From NCBI RefSeq assembly GCF_012273515.2, contig NZ_CP050975.2, forward strand, positions 6,758,001-6,822,000: 64,000 nucleotides of DNA, in the 5' to 3' direction. Below are positions 27,732-37,166 of the stretch, in pieces (position 1 is the first letter of the stretch; each line of letters starts with the position of its first letter). Both the position numbers and the translations under genes were made by a program. The notes below the pieces were generated by a model. That model had not been told where the DNA came from. It worked only from the letters and a program-made list of their open reading frames with translations, and did not search any database. This DNA is from Streptomyces sp. RPA4-2 (GTDB lineage Bacteria > Actinomycetota > Actinomycetes > Streptomycetales > Streptomycetaceae).

Positions 27732-28739
27732 ATGGCGACAGTCCCGACCGCCCTCGCCGGCCGCCACTTCCTCAAGGAGCTGGACCTCACCGGAGAGGAG
27801 TTCCGCGGTCTGATCGAGCTGGCCGCCGAGCTGAAGGCGGCCAAGAAGTCCGGGACCGAGACCCCGTACCTGCGCGGCAGGAACATCGCGCTGATCTTCG
27901 AGAAGACCTCGACCCGTACCCGCTGCGCCTTCGAGGTCGCCGCCGCGGACCAGGGCGCCTCGACGACGTATCTGGACCCGTCCGGCTCGCAGATAGGCCA
28001 CAAGGAGTCCGTGAAGGACACCGCGCGCGTCCTCGGCCGGATGTTCGACGCGATCGAGTACCGGGGCGACAGCCAGGCCTCGGTCGAGGAGCTGGCCGCG
28101 TATGCCGGCGTGCCCGTCTACAACGGTCTGACCGACGACTGGCACCCCACCCAGATGCTCGCGGACGTCCTCACGATGACCGAGCACTGCGCCAAGCCCC
28201 TCGACGGGATCGCCTTCGCCTATCTCGGTGACGCCCGTTTCAACATGGGCAACTCCTACCTGGTCACCGGTGCGCTCCTCGGCATGGACGTCCGCATCGT
28301 CGCCCCGCGGGCCTACTGGCCGGCCGACGAGATCATCGCGCGGGCCCGCGAACTCGCCGGGACCAACGGCGGCCGCGTCACCCTCACCGAGGACGTGGGC
28401 GAGGGCGTCCGGGGCGCCGACTTCGTCGCCACCGACGTCTGGGTGTCCATGGGCGAGCCCAAGGAGGTGTGGGACGAGCGCATCGGCGCCCTGTCCCCGT
28501 ACGCCGTGACCATGGACGTGCTGCGTGCCACCGGCAATCCGGACGTGAGGTTCCTGCACTGTCTGCCGGCCTTCCACGACCTCGGCACCAAGGTCGGCCG
28601 CGAGATCCACGCCACCCACGGTCTCGACTCGCTCGAAGTGACCGACGAGGTGTTCGAGTCGCCCCACTCGGTCGTTTTCGACGAGGCGGAGAACCGGCTG
28701 CACACCATCAAGGCGGTCCTGGTCGCGACCTTGGCCTGA
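27732..28739 (+). CDS. argF: Ornithine carbamoyltransferase
   Basis: A 335-residue transcarbamylase with the carbamoyl-phosphate motif STRTR near residue 60, HPTQ near 138, the ornithine-site region [13 protein letters not shown] and HCLP near 276. It interconverts citrulline plus phosphate and ornithine plus carbamoyl phosphate. Beside arginine deiminase it could work in the catabolic direction (arcB role) as well as in biosynthesis. Start ATG with CAGGAGCG eight bases upstream. A tandem repeat in the preceding gap may be its operator. Confidence 0.96.
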   Translation: MATVPTALAGRHFLKELDLTGEEFRGLIELAAELKAAKKSGTETPYLRGRNIALIFEKTSTRTRCAFEVAAADQGASTTYLDPSGSQIGHKESVKDTARVLGRMFDAIEYRGDSQASVEELAAYAGVPVYNGLTDDWHPTQMLADVLTMTEHCAKPLDGIAFAYLGDARFNMGNSYLVTGALLGMDVRIVAPRAYWPADEIIARARELAGTNGGRVTLTEDVGEGVRGADFVATDVWVSMGEPKEVWDERIGALSPYAVTMDVLRATGNPDVRFLHCLPAFHDLGTKVGREIHATHGLDSLEVTDEVFESPHSVVFDEAENRLHTIKAVLVATLA

Positions 28740-28808
28740 CCGGTATCGCCGCAGGCCATATCCTGACCGGCGGTCCGGAGCCACCCCTTCCGCGGCCGCC
28801 ACGCGACT

Positions 28809-28852
28809 CTACCCCGGGCACTCGGCTCCGCCCGAACGGGGGGACACCCCAC
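28809..28852. repeat. Degraded copy of the dispersed intergenic hairpin element
   Basis: The sequence cactcggctccgcccgaacg followed by ggggggacacccca is a diverged version of the element at 18363-18409 (ctttcggcttcgctcgagca followed by ggggggaccccca). It lies between argF and the permease. Confidence 0.55.
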
Positions 28853-28875
28853 CGTCGCACCCCGCACCACCGGAA

Positions 28876-30465
28876 ATGAGCACCACCCGCATGCCCGCTC
28901 CACGCACCACCCGCACGCCCGGAACCCCCCACGCGTCCCCGGCGTCCCGCACCACCACCGAGGCCCCCGCCGCGTCCCGCGCTCCGGGCGCGACCCGGAC
29001 CCCGGGCACCGCCCGCGATCCCCGGGCTCTGCGGATCAAGTCCCCCGCGCTCCTCGTCGCCGAATCCGGCGCCGACCGCGAGGGCCACGGCCTCAAGCGC
29101 ACCATGGGCCTCTTCCAGCTCATCTGCTTCGGTGTCGGCGCGATCGTCGGCACCGGGATCTTCGTCGGCCTCTCCGACTCGGTCGCGCAGGCCGGACCCG
29201 CCGTGGTCGTCTCGTTCATCCTCGCGGCGATCACCTGCGTCTTCACCGCCTTCTCGTTCGCCGAGCTCGGCGGCGCGATCCCGGTCTCCGGATCCTCGTA
29301 CTCCTTCGCCTACGCCGGGCTCGGCGAGGGCACGGCCTTCCTCGTCGGCTGGTGCCTGCTCCTGGAGTACGGCGTCTCCGTGTCGGCCGTCGCGGTCGGC
29401 TGGAGCCAGTACGTGAACGAACTGCTGCACAGCCTCACGGGCACGCAGCTCCCGGCGGCACTCTCCGCCGGGCCCTCCGACGGCGGAGTCGTCAACCTTC
29501 CCGCGGTCATCGTGATCGGGCTGGCCGCGGTGCTCCTGGTCCGCGGGGTGCGCGAGAGCGCCCGCGCGACCGCTGCCATGGCCCTGCTCAAGCTCGTTGT
29601 GCTCGTCGCCTTCTGCGCGATCGGGTTCAGCGCCTTCAAGGACGGCAACCTCACCCCGTTCTCACCGGCCGGTCTCGGCGGCATCGGGGCGGGCACCACG
29701 GCCGCCTTCTTCTCGTACATCGGCTTCGACGCGATCACCACCGCCGGCGAGGAGGCCAAGAACCCCCGCCGTGACATCCCCGTCGCCATCCTGATCTGCA
29801 TCGGCCTGGTCACCCTGCTCTACTGCGCCGTCGCCCTCGCGGCGATCGGCGCGGTCGGCGGCGACGCGGTGGGCGGCAGGCCGGCCGCGCTCTCGTACGT
29901 CGTCGACGTGGTCACCGGTTCCACGATCGGCGGCGCGGTCGTCGCGTTCGGCGCGGTCGTCGCCATCGCCTCGGTGGTGCTCGCGGTGATGTACGGACAG
30001 ACCCGCATCCTCATGTCCATGTCCCGCGACGGACTCGTCCCGCGCGTCTTCGAGAAGATCTCGCCGAGGACGTCGACACCGGTCGCCGGAACCCTGATCG
30101 TCGCGCTCGTCTTCGCGGTCCCGGCCGCCTTCGCCTCCCTCGACGCCGTCGTCAACCTGACGACCATCGGCACGCTGGCCACCATGGCCGCCGTCAATGT
30201 CGCGGTGATCGCACTGCGCAGGCGGGAGCCGGGTCTTGCCCGTACGTTCCGGGTGCCGCTCTACCCCGTCGTACCGCTGCTCGGCGTCGGCTTCTGTCTG
30301 TATCTGATGTACGAGACGGGCTGGACGACCTGGATCCAGTTCGCCGGGTTCCTGCTGGCCGGCGTCCTCGTGTACGTCCTCTACGGGCGCCGTCGCTCGC
30401 TGCTCGCCCGCCCGGCCGGGGTCACGCCGGCAGCCGCCGCTGAACCGGCGCCACGGGAAGCCTGA
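28876..30465 (+). CDS. APC-superfamily amino acid permease (529 aa)
   Basis: A 12-helix APC transporter. The first 55 residues are a Thr/Pro/Ala-rich extension, then helix 1 carries the substrate motif GVGAIVGTGIFVGLS. Later FFSYIGFDAITTAGEEAKNP is the helix 6-7 region typical of the cationic amino acid (CAT-like) branch. The neighbouring arcA and argF suggest arginine, ornithine or another basic amino acid as substrate; this is inferred from context. The true start could be internal because the site before 28876 is weak. Its last 44 bp overlap the convergent ATPase gene. Confidence 0.88.
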   Translation: MSTTRMPAPRTTRTPGTPHASPASRTTTEAPAASRAPGATRTPGTARDPRALRIKSPALLVAESGADREGHGLKRTMGLFQLICFGVGAIVGTGIFVGLSDSVAQAGPAVVVSFILAAITCVFTAFSFAELGGAIPVSGSSYSFAYAGLGEGTAFLVGWCLLLEYGVSVSAVAVGWSQYVNELLHSLTGTQLPAALSAGPSDGGVVNLPAVIVIGLAAVLLVRGVRESARATAAMALLKLVVLVAFCAIGFSAFKDGNLTPFSPAGLGGIGAGTTAAFFSYIGFDAITTAGEEAKNPRRDIPVAILICIGLVTLLYCAVALAAIGAVGGDAVGGRPAALSYVVDVVTGSTIGGAVVAFGAVVAIASVVLAVMYGQTRILMSMSRDGLVPRVFEKISPRTSTPVAGTLIVALVFAVPAAFASLDAVVNLTTIGTLATMAAVNVAVIALRRREPGLARTFRVPLYPVVPLLGVGFCLYLMYETGWTTWIQFAGFLLAGVLVYVLYGRRRSLLARPAGVTPAAAAEPAPREA

Positions 30466-30877
30466 ACCAGACCGCCTTGCCGGAGTCGGTCGGGCGGTGA
30501 CCGCAGGAGGAGCTGAGGGTCCGGATCAGCAGGAGGCCGCGCCCGTGCTCCTGCCAGGGGTCGGGAGCCTCGGCCGGTCCGGGGGCGGTGAGATTGCCCG
30601 GCGGCGCCGGGTCGGGGTCGTGCACCTCGACCCGGCAGCCGGTCGCCATCAGTTCCACGACCAGTTCTATGGGACCGTCCCCGGCGGTGTGTTTCACGGC
30701 GTTGGCCACCAGCTCCGCGGTGAGCAGCTCCGCGGTGTCGCTGTCGGCCGAGTGCTCCAGCTCGGCCATCGCGGTGCGGACCAGGGCGCGCGCCACCGGC
30801 ACGGCCGCTGCGGTGTGCGGCAGCGCGATGCGCCAGGAGGCGGGGGCGGGGGTGTCGTGCAAGGCGGGTCCGTTCAT
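30422..30877 (-). CDS. Histidine-kinase-like ATPase, anti-sigma/RsbW type (151 aa)
   Basis: A single HATPase_c domain: N box ELVANAVKHT near residue 57, G1-like VEVHDPDP near 82 and G2 GRGLLLIRTLSSSCG near 113. A short Trp-containing C-terminus follows. Streptomycetes encode dozens of such RsbW/SpoIIAB-like proteins that act as anti-sigma or regulatory kinases, usually partnered by a separate anti-anti-sigma factor; no partner is visible here. ATG at 30877. The 3' end overlaps the permease gene antisense by 44 bp. Confidence 0.9.
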   Translation of the reverse strand: MNGPALHDTPAPASWRIALPHTAAAVPVARALVRTAMAELEHSADSDTAELLTAELVANAVKHTAGDGPIELVVELMATGCRVEVHDPDPAPPGNLTAPGPAEAPDPWQEHGRGLLLIRTLSSSCGHRPTDSGKAVWFRLPVAPVQRRLPA

Positions 30878-31122
30878 GGAGCAGGCTGTCCTGCTTTCAA
30901 CTTTAGGAAGGGTACGGCGTGGCCGGGCAGAGGCGCTCGGCGGGCGCTTCGCGGGACGTTCGGCAGGGTCCTCCCGGGACGTTCGGCGGGCATGAGGGTG
31001 CGTACCCAGGTCAACGGCTCGCCTCCCGCGACGCGCTCCTGTCGTTACGGGCCTATCGCGGTTCCGTTACTCCGTGACGGGCCAGGAGCGCGGGCGTCGG
31101 ACGGCGGTCGCTTCACGCCAGG

Positions 31123-31164
31123 GTTATCGCGCACTCGTGACGACAGTCACGGACAGGTGATAAC
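31123..31164. promoter_or_regulatory. Nested palindrome/promoter upstream of the catabolic operon (site A)
   Basis: GTGAC-gaca-GTCAC (31137-31150) is centred exactly inside an outer pair GTTATC (31123-31128) and GATAAC (31159-31164). GATAAC sits where a -10 box would lie and the inner palindrome overlaps the -35 region. Position is 66-107 bp before the hydratase start. The core GTGACGACAGTCA plus GATAAC after nine bases recurs at site B. Confidence 0.7.
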
Positions 31165-31229
31165 TTCGTGAGGGAGCGCGGGCGGTCCCGCCGCGCAGAC
31201 CGCCGCCCCGCCCGAGGAGGCCGTCCGTC

Positions 31230-32057
31230 ATGAGTCCCTTCACCGGCTCAGCCGCCCGCACCTCCGACTGGCGGCACCTGAGGTGCGAGTTCGCCGACGG
31301 GGTCGCCACGGTCACCCTGGCCCGGCCCGAGAAACTCAACGCCCTCACCTTCGGCGCCTACGCCGACCTGCGTGACCTGCTCGCCGAGCTCTCCCGGGAA
31401 CGGTCGGTGCGTGCCCTGGTGCTGGCCGGCGAGGGCCGCGGGTTCTGCTCGGGGGGCGACGTCGACGAGATCATCGGCGCCACGCTCTCCATGGACACCG
31501 CCCAGCTCCTCGACTTCAACCGGATGACCGGACAGGTCGTGCGCGCCGTACGGGAGTGCCCCTTCCCGGTGATCGCGGCGGTGCACGGCGTGGCCGCGGG
31601 CGCCGGAGCCGTGCTCGCGCTGGCAGCCGACTTCCGGGTGGCCGACCCCAGCGCCCGCTTCGCCTTCCTCTTCACCCGCGTCGGACTCTCCGGCGGCGAC
31701 ATGGGCGCCGCCTATCTGCTGCCCCGCGTCGTCGGGCTCGGCCACGCGACCCGGCTGCTGATGCTCGGCGACCCCGTGCGCGCGCCCGAGGCCGAACGGA
31801 TCGGCCTGATCAGCGAGCTGACCGAGGAGGGGCACGCCGACGAGGCCGCGCGGGCGCTGGCCCAGCGTCTGGCGGCCGGGCCGGCCCTCGCGTACGCCCA
31901 GACGAAGGCGCTGCTCACCGCCGAACTGGACATGCCGCTCGCCGCCTCCGTCGAGCTGGACGCCTCGACGCAGGCCCTGCTGATGAACGGCGAGGACTAC
32001 GCCGAGTTCCACGCCGCCTTCACCGAGAAGCGCGCGCCGAAGTGGCGGGGGCGATAG
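31230..32057 (+). CDS. Enoyl-CoA hydratase/isomerase family protein (275 aa)
   Basis: Crotonase fold: VTLARPEKLNALTFGAYADL at the N-terminus, oxyanion-hole segments AGEGRGFCSGGDVDEI and VAAGAGAVLALAADFRVADP, and the FTRVGLSGGDMGAAYLLPRV catalytic region, with a trimerisation helix at the C-terminus. It acts on a CoA thioester. In this cluster it would hydrate or rearrange a dearomatised ring or ring-cleaved acyl-CoA, which is inference. It is the first gene after site A and lies two bases before the monooxygenase start, clearly one operon. Confidence 0.93.
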   Translation: MSPFTGSAARTSDWRHLRCEFADGVATVTLARPEKLNALTFGAYADLRDLLAELSRERSVRALVLAGEGRGFCSGGDVDEIIGATLSMDTAQLLDFNRMTGQVVRAVRECPFPVIAAVHGVAAGAGAVLALAADFRVADPSARFAFLFTRVGLSGGDMGAAYLLPRVVGLGHATRLLMLGDPVRAPEAERIGLISELTEEGHADEAARALAQRLAAGPALAYAQTKALLTAELDMPLAASVELDASTQALLMNGEDYAEFHAAFTEKRAPKWRGR

Positions 32058-32059
32058 CC

Positions 32060-34435
32060 GTGGTCACCTCGCGCGATCCGGGCGCCCCGGAACCGGCCGG
32101 CGCCGTGCTGCCGCGCGCGGGCGCCGCGCTGCCCGCGCCGGCCGTGACCGGGCGGCCCGGCGCGCCGCTGCGTGTCGCCGTCGTCGGCGGCGGTCCCGGC
32201 GGACTGTACGCCGCCGCCCTGCTCAAACGGCTCGACCCCGGCCGTGAGATCACCGTGTGGGAGCGCAACGCCCCCGACGACACCTTCGGCTTCGGCGTCG
32301 TCCTGTCCGACGAGACGCTCGGCGGCATCGAGCACGCCGACCCGGTCGTGTACGCGGCGCTCCAGGACGAGTTCGTGCGCTGGGACGACATCGACATCGT
32401 GCACCGGGGTGTCCACCACACCTCCGGGGGCCACGGCTTCGCGGCGCTCGGCCGGCGCCGGCTGCTGGAGATCCTGCACGAGCGGTGCCGCTCGCTCGGC
32501 GTCGAGCTGCGCTTCCGGGCCGAGGCCCCGGCGCCGGCCGAGCTGAGCGGGGCGTACGACCTGGTCGTCGCCGCCGACGGGGTGCGCAGCCTGATCCGGG
32601 AGGCGTACGCGGACGTGTTCGGGCCGTCCGTGGAGGAACACCGGTGCCGCTACATCTGGCTGGCCGCCGACTTCGCCCTCGACGCCTTCCGCTTCGAGGT
32701 CGCCGGCACCGAGCACGGGGTGATGCAGCTGCACGCCTACCCGTACGCGGCCGACGCCTCCACCGTCATCGTCGAGATGCGCGAGGAGGTGTGGCGGGCC
32801 GCCGGGTTCGCCGACCTGGACGCGCAGGAGTCCGTCGAGCGGTGCGCCAAGATCTTCGCCGACGCCCTGGGCGGACGGCCGCTGCGGTCCAACAAGTCGG
32901 CGTGGACCACCTTCCGCACGGTGGTCAACGACCGCTGGTCGCACGGCAATCTGGTGCTCCTGGGCGACGCCGCGCACACCGCCCACTTCTCCATCGGCTC
33001 GGGCACGAAGCTCGCCGTCGAGGACGCCCTCGCCCTCGCCGCCAGTCTTCAGGAGCGGTCCACGATCGACGAGGCACTCGCCGCGTACGAGGAGGAGCGG
33101 CGCCCGGTGGTCGCGTCCACCCAGCGCGCCGCCCGCGCGAGTCTGGAGTGGTTCGAGAACGTGGGACGGTACGTCGACCAGCCGCCGCGCCAGTTCGCCT
33201 TCAACCTCCTCACCCGCAGCCGCCGGGTCACCCACGACAACCTGCGGCTGCGCGACGCGCACTTCACTACCGCGGTCGAGCGCGAGTTCGGCTGCCCACC
33301 CGGCACGCCCCCGATGTTCACACCGCTGCGGCTGCGCGGACTGACCCTGCGCAACCGGGTCGTGGTCTCCCCGATGGACATGTACTCGGCCGTGGACGGC
33401 GTACCCGGCGACCTCCACCTCGTGCACCTGGGCGCGCGGGCGCTCGGCGGCGCCGGCCTGGTGATGACCGAGATGGTGTGCGTGAGCGCCGAGGGCCGTA
33501 TCACGCCCGGCTGCGCGGGGCTCTACACGCACCGCCAGGCCGATTCCTGGCGGCGGATCACCGGCTTCGTGCGCGCGCAGGCACCCGGCACCGCCATCGG
33601 CGTCCAGCTCGGCCACGCCGGCCGCAAGGGCTCCACGAAGCTGATGTGGGAGGGCATCGACGAGCCGCTGGAGGAGGGCAACTGGCCCCTCGTGGCCGCG
33701 TCCCCGATCCCGTACGGACCGGACAGCCAGTCACCCCGCGAGCTCTCCCGCGCACAACTGACCGACATCCGGGAACAGTTCGCGGCCGCCGCCTGGCGTG
33801 CCGCGCGCTGCGGCTTCGACCTCCTCGAACTGCACTGCGCCCACGGCTATCTGCTGTCCGGCTTTCTCTCGCCACTGACGAACCTGCGCACCGACGCCTA
33901 CGGCGGCTCACTGGAGCGCAGACTGCGCTTCCCGCTGGAGGTCTTCGACGCCGTACGGGCGGTGTGGCCGGAGGAACGTCCCATGACCGTCCGCATCTCC
34001 GCCACCGACTGGGCCGAGGGCGGCACCACCGGGGACGACGCGGTCGCCATCGCGCGGGCCTTCGCCGCGCACGGCGCGGACGCGGTGGACGTGTCGACGG
34101 GCCAGGTGGTGGCGGACGAGCGGCCCGAGTACGGACGTTCGTACCAGACGCCGTACGCCGACCGGATCCGCCACGAGACCGGCCTGCCGGTGATCGCCGT
34201 CGGCGCGATCTCCTCCTGGGACGACGTCAACTCGCTCATCCTGGCCGGGCGCACGGACCTGTGCGCGCTCGCCCGGCCGCACCTCTACGACCCGCACTGG
34301 ACACTCCACGCGGCGGCCGAGCAGGGGTACGAGGGTCCGGGCGTCGCCTGGCCGAAGCCCTACCGCGCCGGCAGCAGGCGCCCACAGACCGGACGCACCG
34401 ACGCCCCCAAACCCCGCCTCTCACTGGAGACTTGA
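32060..34435 (+). CDS. Aryl-CoA monooxygenase/Old-Yellow-Enzyme fusion (anthraniloyl- or salicylyl-CoA type, 791 aa)
   Basis: The N-terminal half (to about 400) is a single-component flavoprotein hydroxylase: GGGPGG dinucleotide motif in VAVVGGGPGGLYAAALLKRL and the GD box LLGDAAHTAHFSIGSG. The C-terminal half (about 415-770) is an NADH:flavin oxidoreductase barrel with VSPMDMYSAVDGVPG, the LHCAHGYLLSGFLSPLTN catalytic loop and RTDAYGGS. The same two-domain order occurs in 2-aminobenzoyl-CoA monooxygenase/reductase; related proteins are annotated as salicylyl-CoA 5-hydroxylase/oxidoreductase. It probably hydroxylates and reduces the aromatic ring of a CoA thioester. GTG start, 2 bp after the hydratase stop. 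Confidence 0.9.
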   Translation: MVTSRDPGAPEPAGAVLPRAGAALPAPAVTGRPGAPLRVAVVGGGPGGLYAAALLKRLDPGREITVWERNAPDDTFGFGVVLSDETLGGIEHADPVVYAALQDEFVRWDDIDIVHRGVHHTSGGHGFAALGRRRLLEILHERCRSLGVELRFRAEAPAPAELSGAYDLVVAADGVRSLIREAYADVFGPSVEEHRCRYIWLAADFALDAFRFEVAGTEHGVMQLHAYPYAADASTVIVEMREEVWRAAGFADLDAQESVERCAKIFADALGGRPLRSNKSAWTTFRTVVNDRWSHGNLVLLGDAAHTAHFSIGSGTKLAVEDALALAASLQERSTIDEALAAYEEERRPVVASTQRAARASLEWFENVGRYVDQPPRQFAFNLLTRSRRVTHDNLRLRDAHFTTAVEREFGCPPGTPPMFTPLRLRGLTLRNRVVVSPMDMYSAVDGVPGDLHLVHLGARALGGAGLVMTEMVCVSAEGRITPGCAGLYTHRQADSWRRITGFVRAQAPGTAIGVQLGHAGRKGSTKLMWEGIDEPLEEGNWPLVAASPIPYGPDSQSPRELSRAQLTDIREQFAAAAWRAARCGFDLLELHCAHGYLLSGFLSPLTNLRTDAYGGSLERRLRFPLEVFDAVRAVWPEERPMTVRISATDWAEGGTTGDDAVAIARAFAAHGADAVDVSTGQVVADERPEYGRSYQTPYADRIRHETGLPVIAVGAISSWDDVNSLILAGRTDLCALARPHLYDPHWTLHAAAEQGYEGPGVAWPKPYRAGSRRPQTGRTDAPKPRLSLET

Positions 34436-34472
34436 GGCCGGCCGCGAGGGACGCCCGGGACGCCCGTGTGAA

Positions 34473-35291
34473 CTACGCGGGCACCTCGGTGAAGTCCGCC
34501 CCCGCGTCGCGCAACCGCTCGTGCAGGGCCCGGAAGACAGCGGCCGAACGGGCTCCGGGCCAGTCCCGGGGCAGCAGCGCGACGGGAAGTCCCGGGTCGG
34601 CGTACGGGAGGTGGCGCCAGGTGTCCAGGGCCAGCAGGTAGTCGCGGTACGCCTCCTCGGGAGGGGTGTCCGTGCGCCGCTCCCAGGCGTGCAGCACGGG
34701 CGCGTGCCGGTCGAGGAACGCCTCGTGCTCCTTGGCGATCGAACTCAGGTCCCACCAGCGCGCGACCGCGTCCACCGTCGCCGCGAAGCCCAGGTGCTCG
34801 CCACGGAACAGCTCCACGTAAGGATCGAGCCGCAGCCGCGCCAGGGTGTGCCGCGTCTCCTCGTACAGCCGGGCCGGAGCGAGCCACACCCCGGGTGCGG
34901 CCGTCCCGAAGCCGAGACCGGCCAGCCGCGAGCGCAGCACGTGGCGCTTCTGGCGCTCCGACTCCGGCACGGAGAAGACGGCGAGCACCCAGCCGTCGTC
35001 CTCGGGAGGCGCCGTCGCGTACACCCGCCGGTCGCCGTCGTCGAGCAGCTGGCGCGCGTCCGGCGACAGCCCGTAGCCCGCCGCGCCGGCCGAGGTACGG
35101 GCCGGTTCGAGCAGTCCGCGGCGCTTGAGCCGGGAGACCGACGAGCGCACGGAGGGCGCGTCGACGCCGACCGCGGCGAGCAGCCGGATCAGCTCGGCCA
35201 CCGGCACGGGGCCGGGCATGTAACGGCCGTACGCGCCGTAGAACGTGACGATGAGGGACCGGGGGGCGCGCTGCTCTGACACATTGATCAC
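34473..35291 (-). CDS. PaaX-family transcriptional regulator (272 aa)
   Basis: N-terminal winged helix (SLIVTFYGAYGRYMPGPVPV, then VRSSVSRLKRRGLLEPARTS) followed by the PaaX middle and C-terminal domains (GWVLAVFSVPESERQKRHVL; LGFAATVDAVARWWDLSSIA). PaaX proteins repress aromatic-CoA catabolic genes and respond to aryl-CoA thioesters. It lies 15 bp downstream of the aryl-CoA ligase on the same strand and faces the monooxygenase gene, so it is part of the cluster. The shared palindrome at 31137 and 37179 is the natural candidate for its operator. GTG start at 35291; a GTG at 35282 is an alternative. Confidence 0.92.
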   Translation of the reverse strand: MINVSEQRAPRSLIVTFYGAYGRYMPGPVPVAELIRLLAAVGVDAPSVRSSVSRLKRRGLLEPARTSAGAAGYGLSPDARQLLDDGDRRVYATAPPEDDGWVLAVFSVPESERQKRHVLRSRLAGLGFGTAAPGVWLAPARLYEETRHTLARLRLDPYVELFRGEHLGFAATVDAVARWWDLSSIAKEHEAFLDRHAPVLHAWERRTDTPPEEAYRDYLLALDTWRHLPYADPGLPVALLPRDWPGARSAAVFRALHERLRDAGADFTEVPA

Positions 35292-35306
35292 TCTAGTGCT
35301 CGAAGA

Positions 35307-37007
35307 TCACTTGGAACCGCCCCCGGTGGGCAACCCGCCTCCGGGGGACGACTCACCCCCAAAGGACGACTCGCGCCCGAGGGCCGCCTGTACGGGGACG
35401 GCCGTACGCAGCCGGAACCGCTGCAGCTTCCCCGTCGCCGTGCGCGGCAGCACGTCCAGGAAGACGAACTCGCGGGGGCACTTGTAGGGCGCGAGCTCGG
35501 ACTTGAGGAAGACCCGCAGCGCCTCCGGGTCCCGTGGCGCGCCCGGCCGCAGTACCGCGTACGCCACCACGACCTGGCCGCGGGCCTCGTCGGGGCGGCC
35601 CACGACCGCGGTCTCGACGACGTCCGGGTGGCGCAGCAGCGCGTCCTCGACCTCCGGTCCCGCGATGTTGTAACCGGCCGAGACGATCATGTCGTCGGCG
35701 CGGGCGACATAGCGGAAGTAGCCGTCGGCGTCGCGGACATAGGTGTCACCGGTGAGGTTCCAGCCGTCGCGCACGTACTCCCGCTGCCGCGGGTCGGCGA
35801 GATAGCGGCAGCCCACCGGGCCGCGTACGGCGAGCAGGCCGGGTTCGCCGTCGGGTACCGGATTCCCGTCGGCGCCGACCACGCGGGCCTGCCATCCGGG
35901 GACGGGTAGGCCCGTCGTGCCGGGCCTGATCCGCTCGTCGGCCGCGGAGATGAAGATGTGCAGCAGCTCGGTGGCGCCGATGCCGTTGATGATGCGCAGC
36001 CCGGTACGGGCCTGCCAGGCCTGCCAGGTCGCGGCGGGCAGGTTCTCACCCGCCGACACACAGCGCCGCAGCGACGTCGTGTCGTATCCGTCCAGTTCCG
36101 TCAGCATCGCCCGGTACGCGGTCGGCGCGGTGAACAGCACGGAGACACGGTGATCCGCGATGGCGGGCAACAACTGCTTGGGACCCGCCTGTTCGAGGAG
36201 CAGGGAGCAGGCACCCGCGCGCATCGGGAAGATGACGAGTCCGCCGAGCCCGAAGGTGAACCCCAGCGGGGGACTGCCGGTGAAGACGTCGTCCTCGCGC
36301 GGCCTCAGCACATGGCGGGAGAAGGTGTCCGCCGTCGCCAGCACATCGCGGTGGAAGTGCACACAGCCCTTGGGGCGGCCGGTCGTGCCCGAGGTGAACG
36401 CGATCAGCGCGACGTCGTCGGCGGCCGTGTCCACGGCCGTGAAGGGCTCGTCGGGCGCGCCCGTGATCCGCAGCAGCAGGTCGTCGGGCGCGTCACCGCC
36501 GTACGTCGTGATCCGCAGCCCCGGGAGGTCCGCCCCGGCCAGGTCGTCGACCGACCGTATGTCGCACAGGGCATGGGTCACCCGGGCGATCGTGCCCATC
36601 GTGGTCAGCTCGTGCGGGCGCTGCTGGGCGAGCACGGTGACGGCGATCGCGCCCGCCTTCAGGACCGCCAGCCAGCACGCGGCCAGCCAGGGCGTGGTGG
36701 GCCCGCGCAGCATGACCCGGTTTCCGGGTACCACGCCCAGCTCGGTGGTCAGCACATGGGCGATGCGGTCGACGCGCGCGAGGAGCTGTCCGTACGTCCA
36801 CACGTCGCCGGACGGCGTGCGGAAGGCGGGGCGCTGCGGATGTCCGCCGCCGAGGAGCTCGGCCGCGCAGTTGAGCCGGTCCGGATAGTTCAACTCGGGC
36901 AGGTCGAAAGGAAGTCGGGGCCACTGTTCCGGCGGCGGGAGGTGGTCGCGGGCGAAGGTGTCGAGGTGGGCCGAGGTCGTCGGCTCCAGGGTGTCGCCGG
37001 GGTCCAT
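35307..37007 (-). CDS. Aryl-CoA ligase (2-aminobenzoate/salicylate/benzoate-CoA ligase type, 566 aa)
   Basis: An ANL-superfamily adenylating enzyme: ATP-binding P-loop AFTSGTTGRPKGCVHFHRD near residue 205, the benzoate-CoA ligase style GSPPLGFTFGLGGLVIFPMR, the A5-like NGIGATELLHIFISA, hinge YVARADDMIVSAGYNIAGPE and the catalytic Lys in PRTATGKLQRF near the end. It should activate an aromatic acid to its CoA thioester for the monooxygenase; anthranilate or salicylate fit best. The C-terminus has a Ser/Gly-rich tail. ATG at 37007 follows AAGGGGGCG. It is divergent from the acyl-CoA dehydrogenase across site B. Confidence 0.92.
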   Translation of the reverse strand: MDPGDTLEPTTSAHLDTFARDHLPPPEQWPRLPFDLPELNYPDRLNCAAELLGGGHPQRPAFRTPSGDVWTYGQLLARVDRIAHVLTTELGVVPGNRVMLRGPTTPWLAACWLAVLKAGAIAVTVLAQQRPHELTTMGTIARVTHALCDIRSVDDLAGADLPGLRITTYGGDAPDDLLLRITGAPDEPFTAVDTAADDVALIAFTSGTTGRPKGCVHFHRDVLATADTFSRHVLRPREDDVFTGSPPLGFTFGLGGLVIFPMRAGACSLLLEQAGPKQLLPAIADHRVSVLFTAPTAYRAMLTELDGYDTTSLRRCVSAGENLPAATWQAWQARTGLRIINGIGATELLHIFISAADERIRPGTTGLPVPGWQARVVGADGNPVPDGEPGLLAVRGPVGCRYLADPRQREYVRDGWNLTGDTYVRDADGYFRYVARADDMIVSAGYNIAGPEVEDALLRHPDVVETAVVGRPDEARGQVVVAYAVLRPGAPRDPEALRVFLKSELAPYKCPREFVFLDVLPRTATGKLQRFRLRTAVPVQAALGRESSFGGESSPGGGLPTGGGSK

Positions 37008-37029
37008 GGAGGTTCGCCCCCTTGTCGTG

Positions 37030-37140
37030 GTGGGCTCGCGGCTCTCAACTCGCGGCTTGTGGCGCGTGGTTGGTGGCGCATGGTGCGTGGTGGGTGATCC
37101 GTGGTGCGTGATCCGTGGCACGTCGTGCGTGGTCTGTCGC
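37030..37140. repeat. Degenerate GTGGTGCGTGATCC-type minisatellite in the ligase leader
   Basis: The stretch is built of repeated gtggtgcgtg, gtgatccgtg and ggcgcgtggt units, including two adjacent 14-bp units (gtggtgggtgatcc, gtggtgcgtgatcc). It lies between the ligase start and site B, so it would form a long untranslated leader. Confidence 0.7.
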
Positions 37141-37166
37141 TCCGCTCTCGGTTGCGCACAAGGAGC

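Noticed and set aside
31123..31164. Site A considered as a transcription terminator
   Set aside because: The arms are short and interrupted, it lies upstream of a divergently spaced gene start, and its core recurs in another promoter, which favours an operator.
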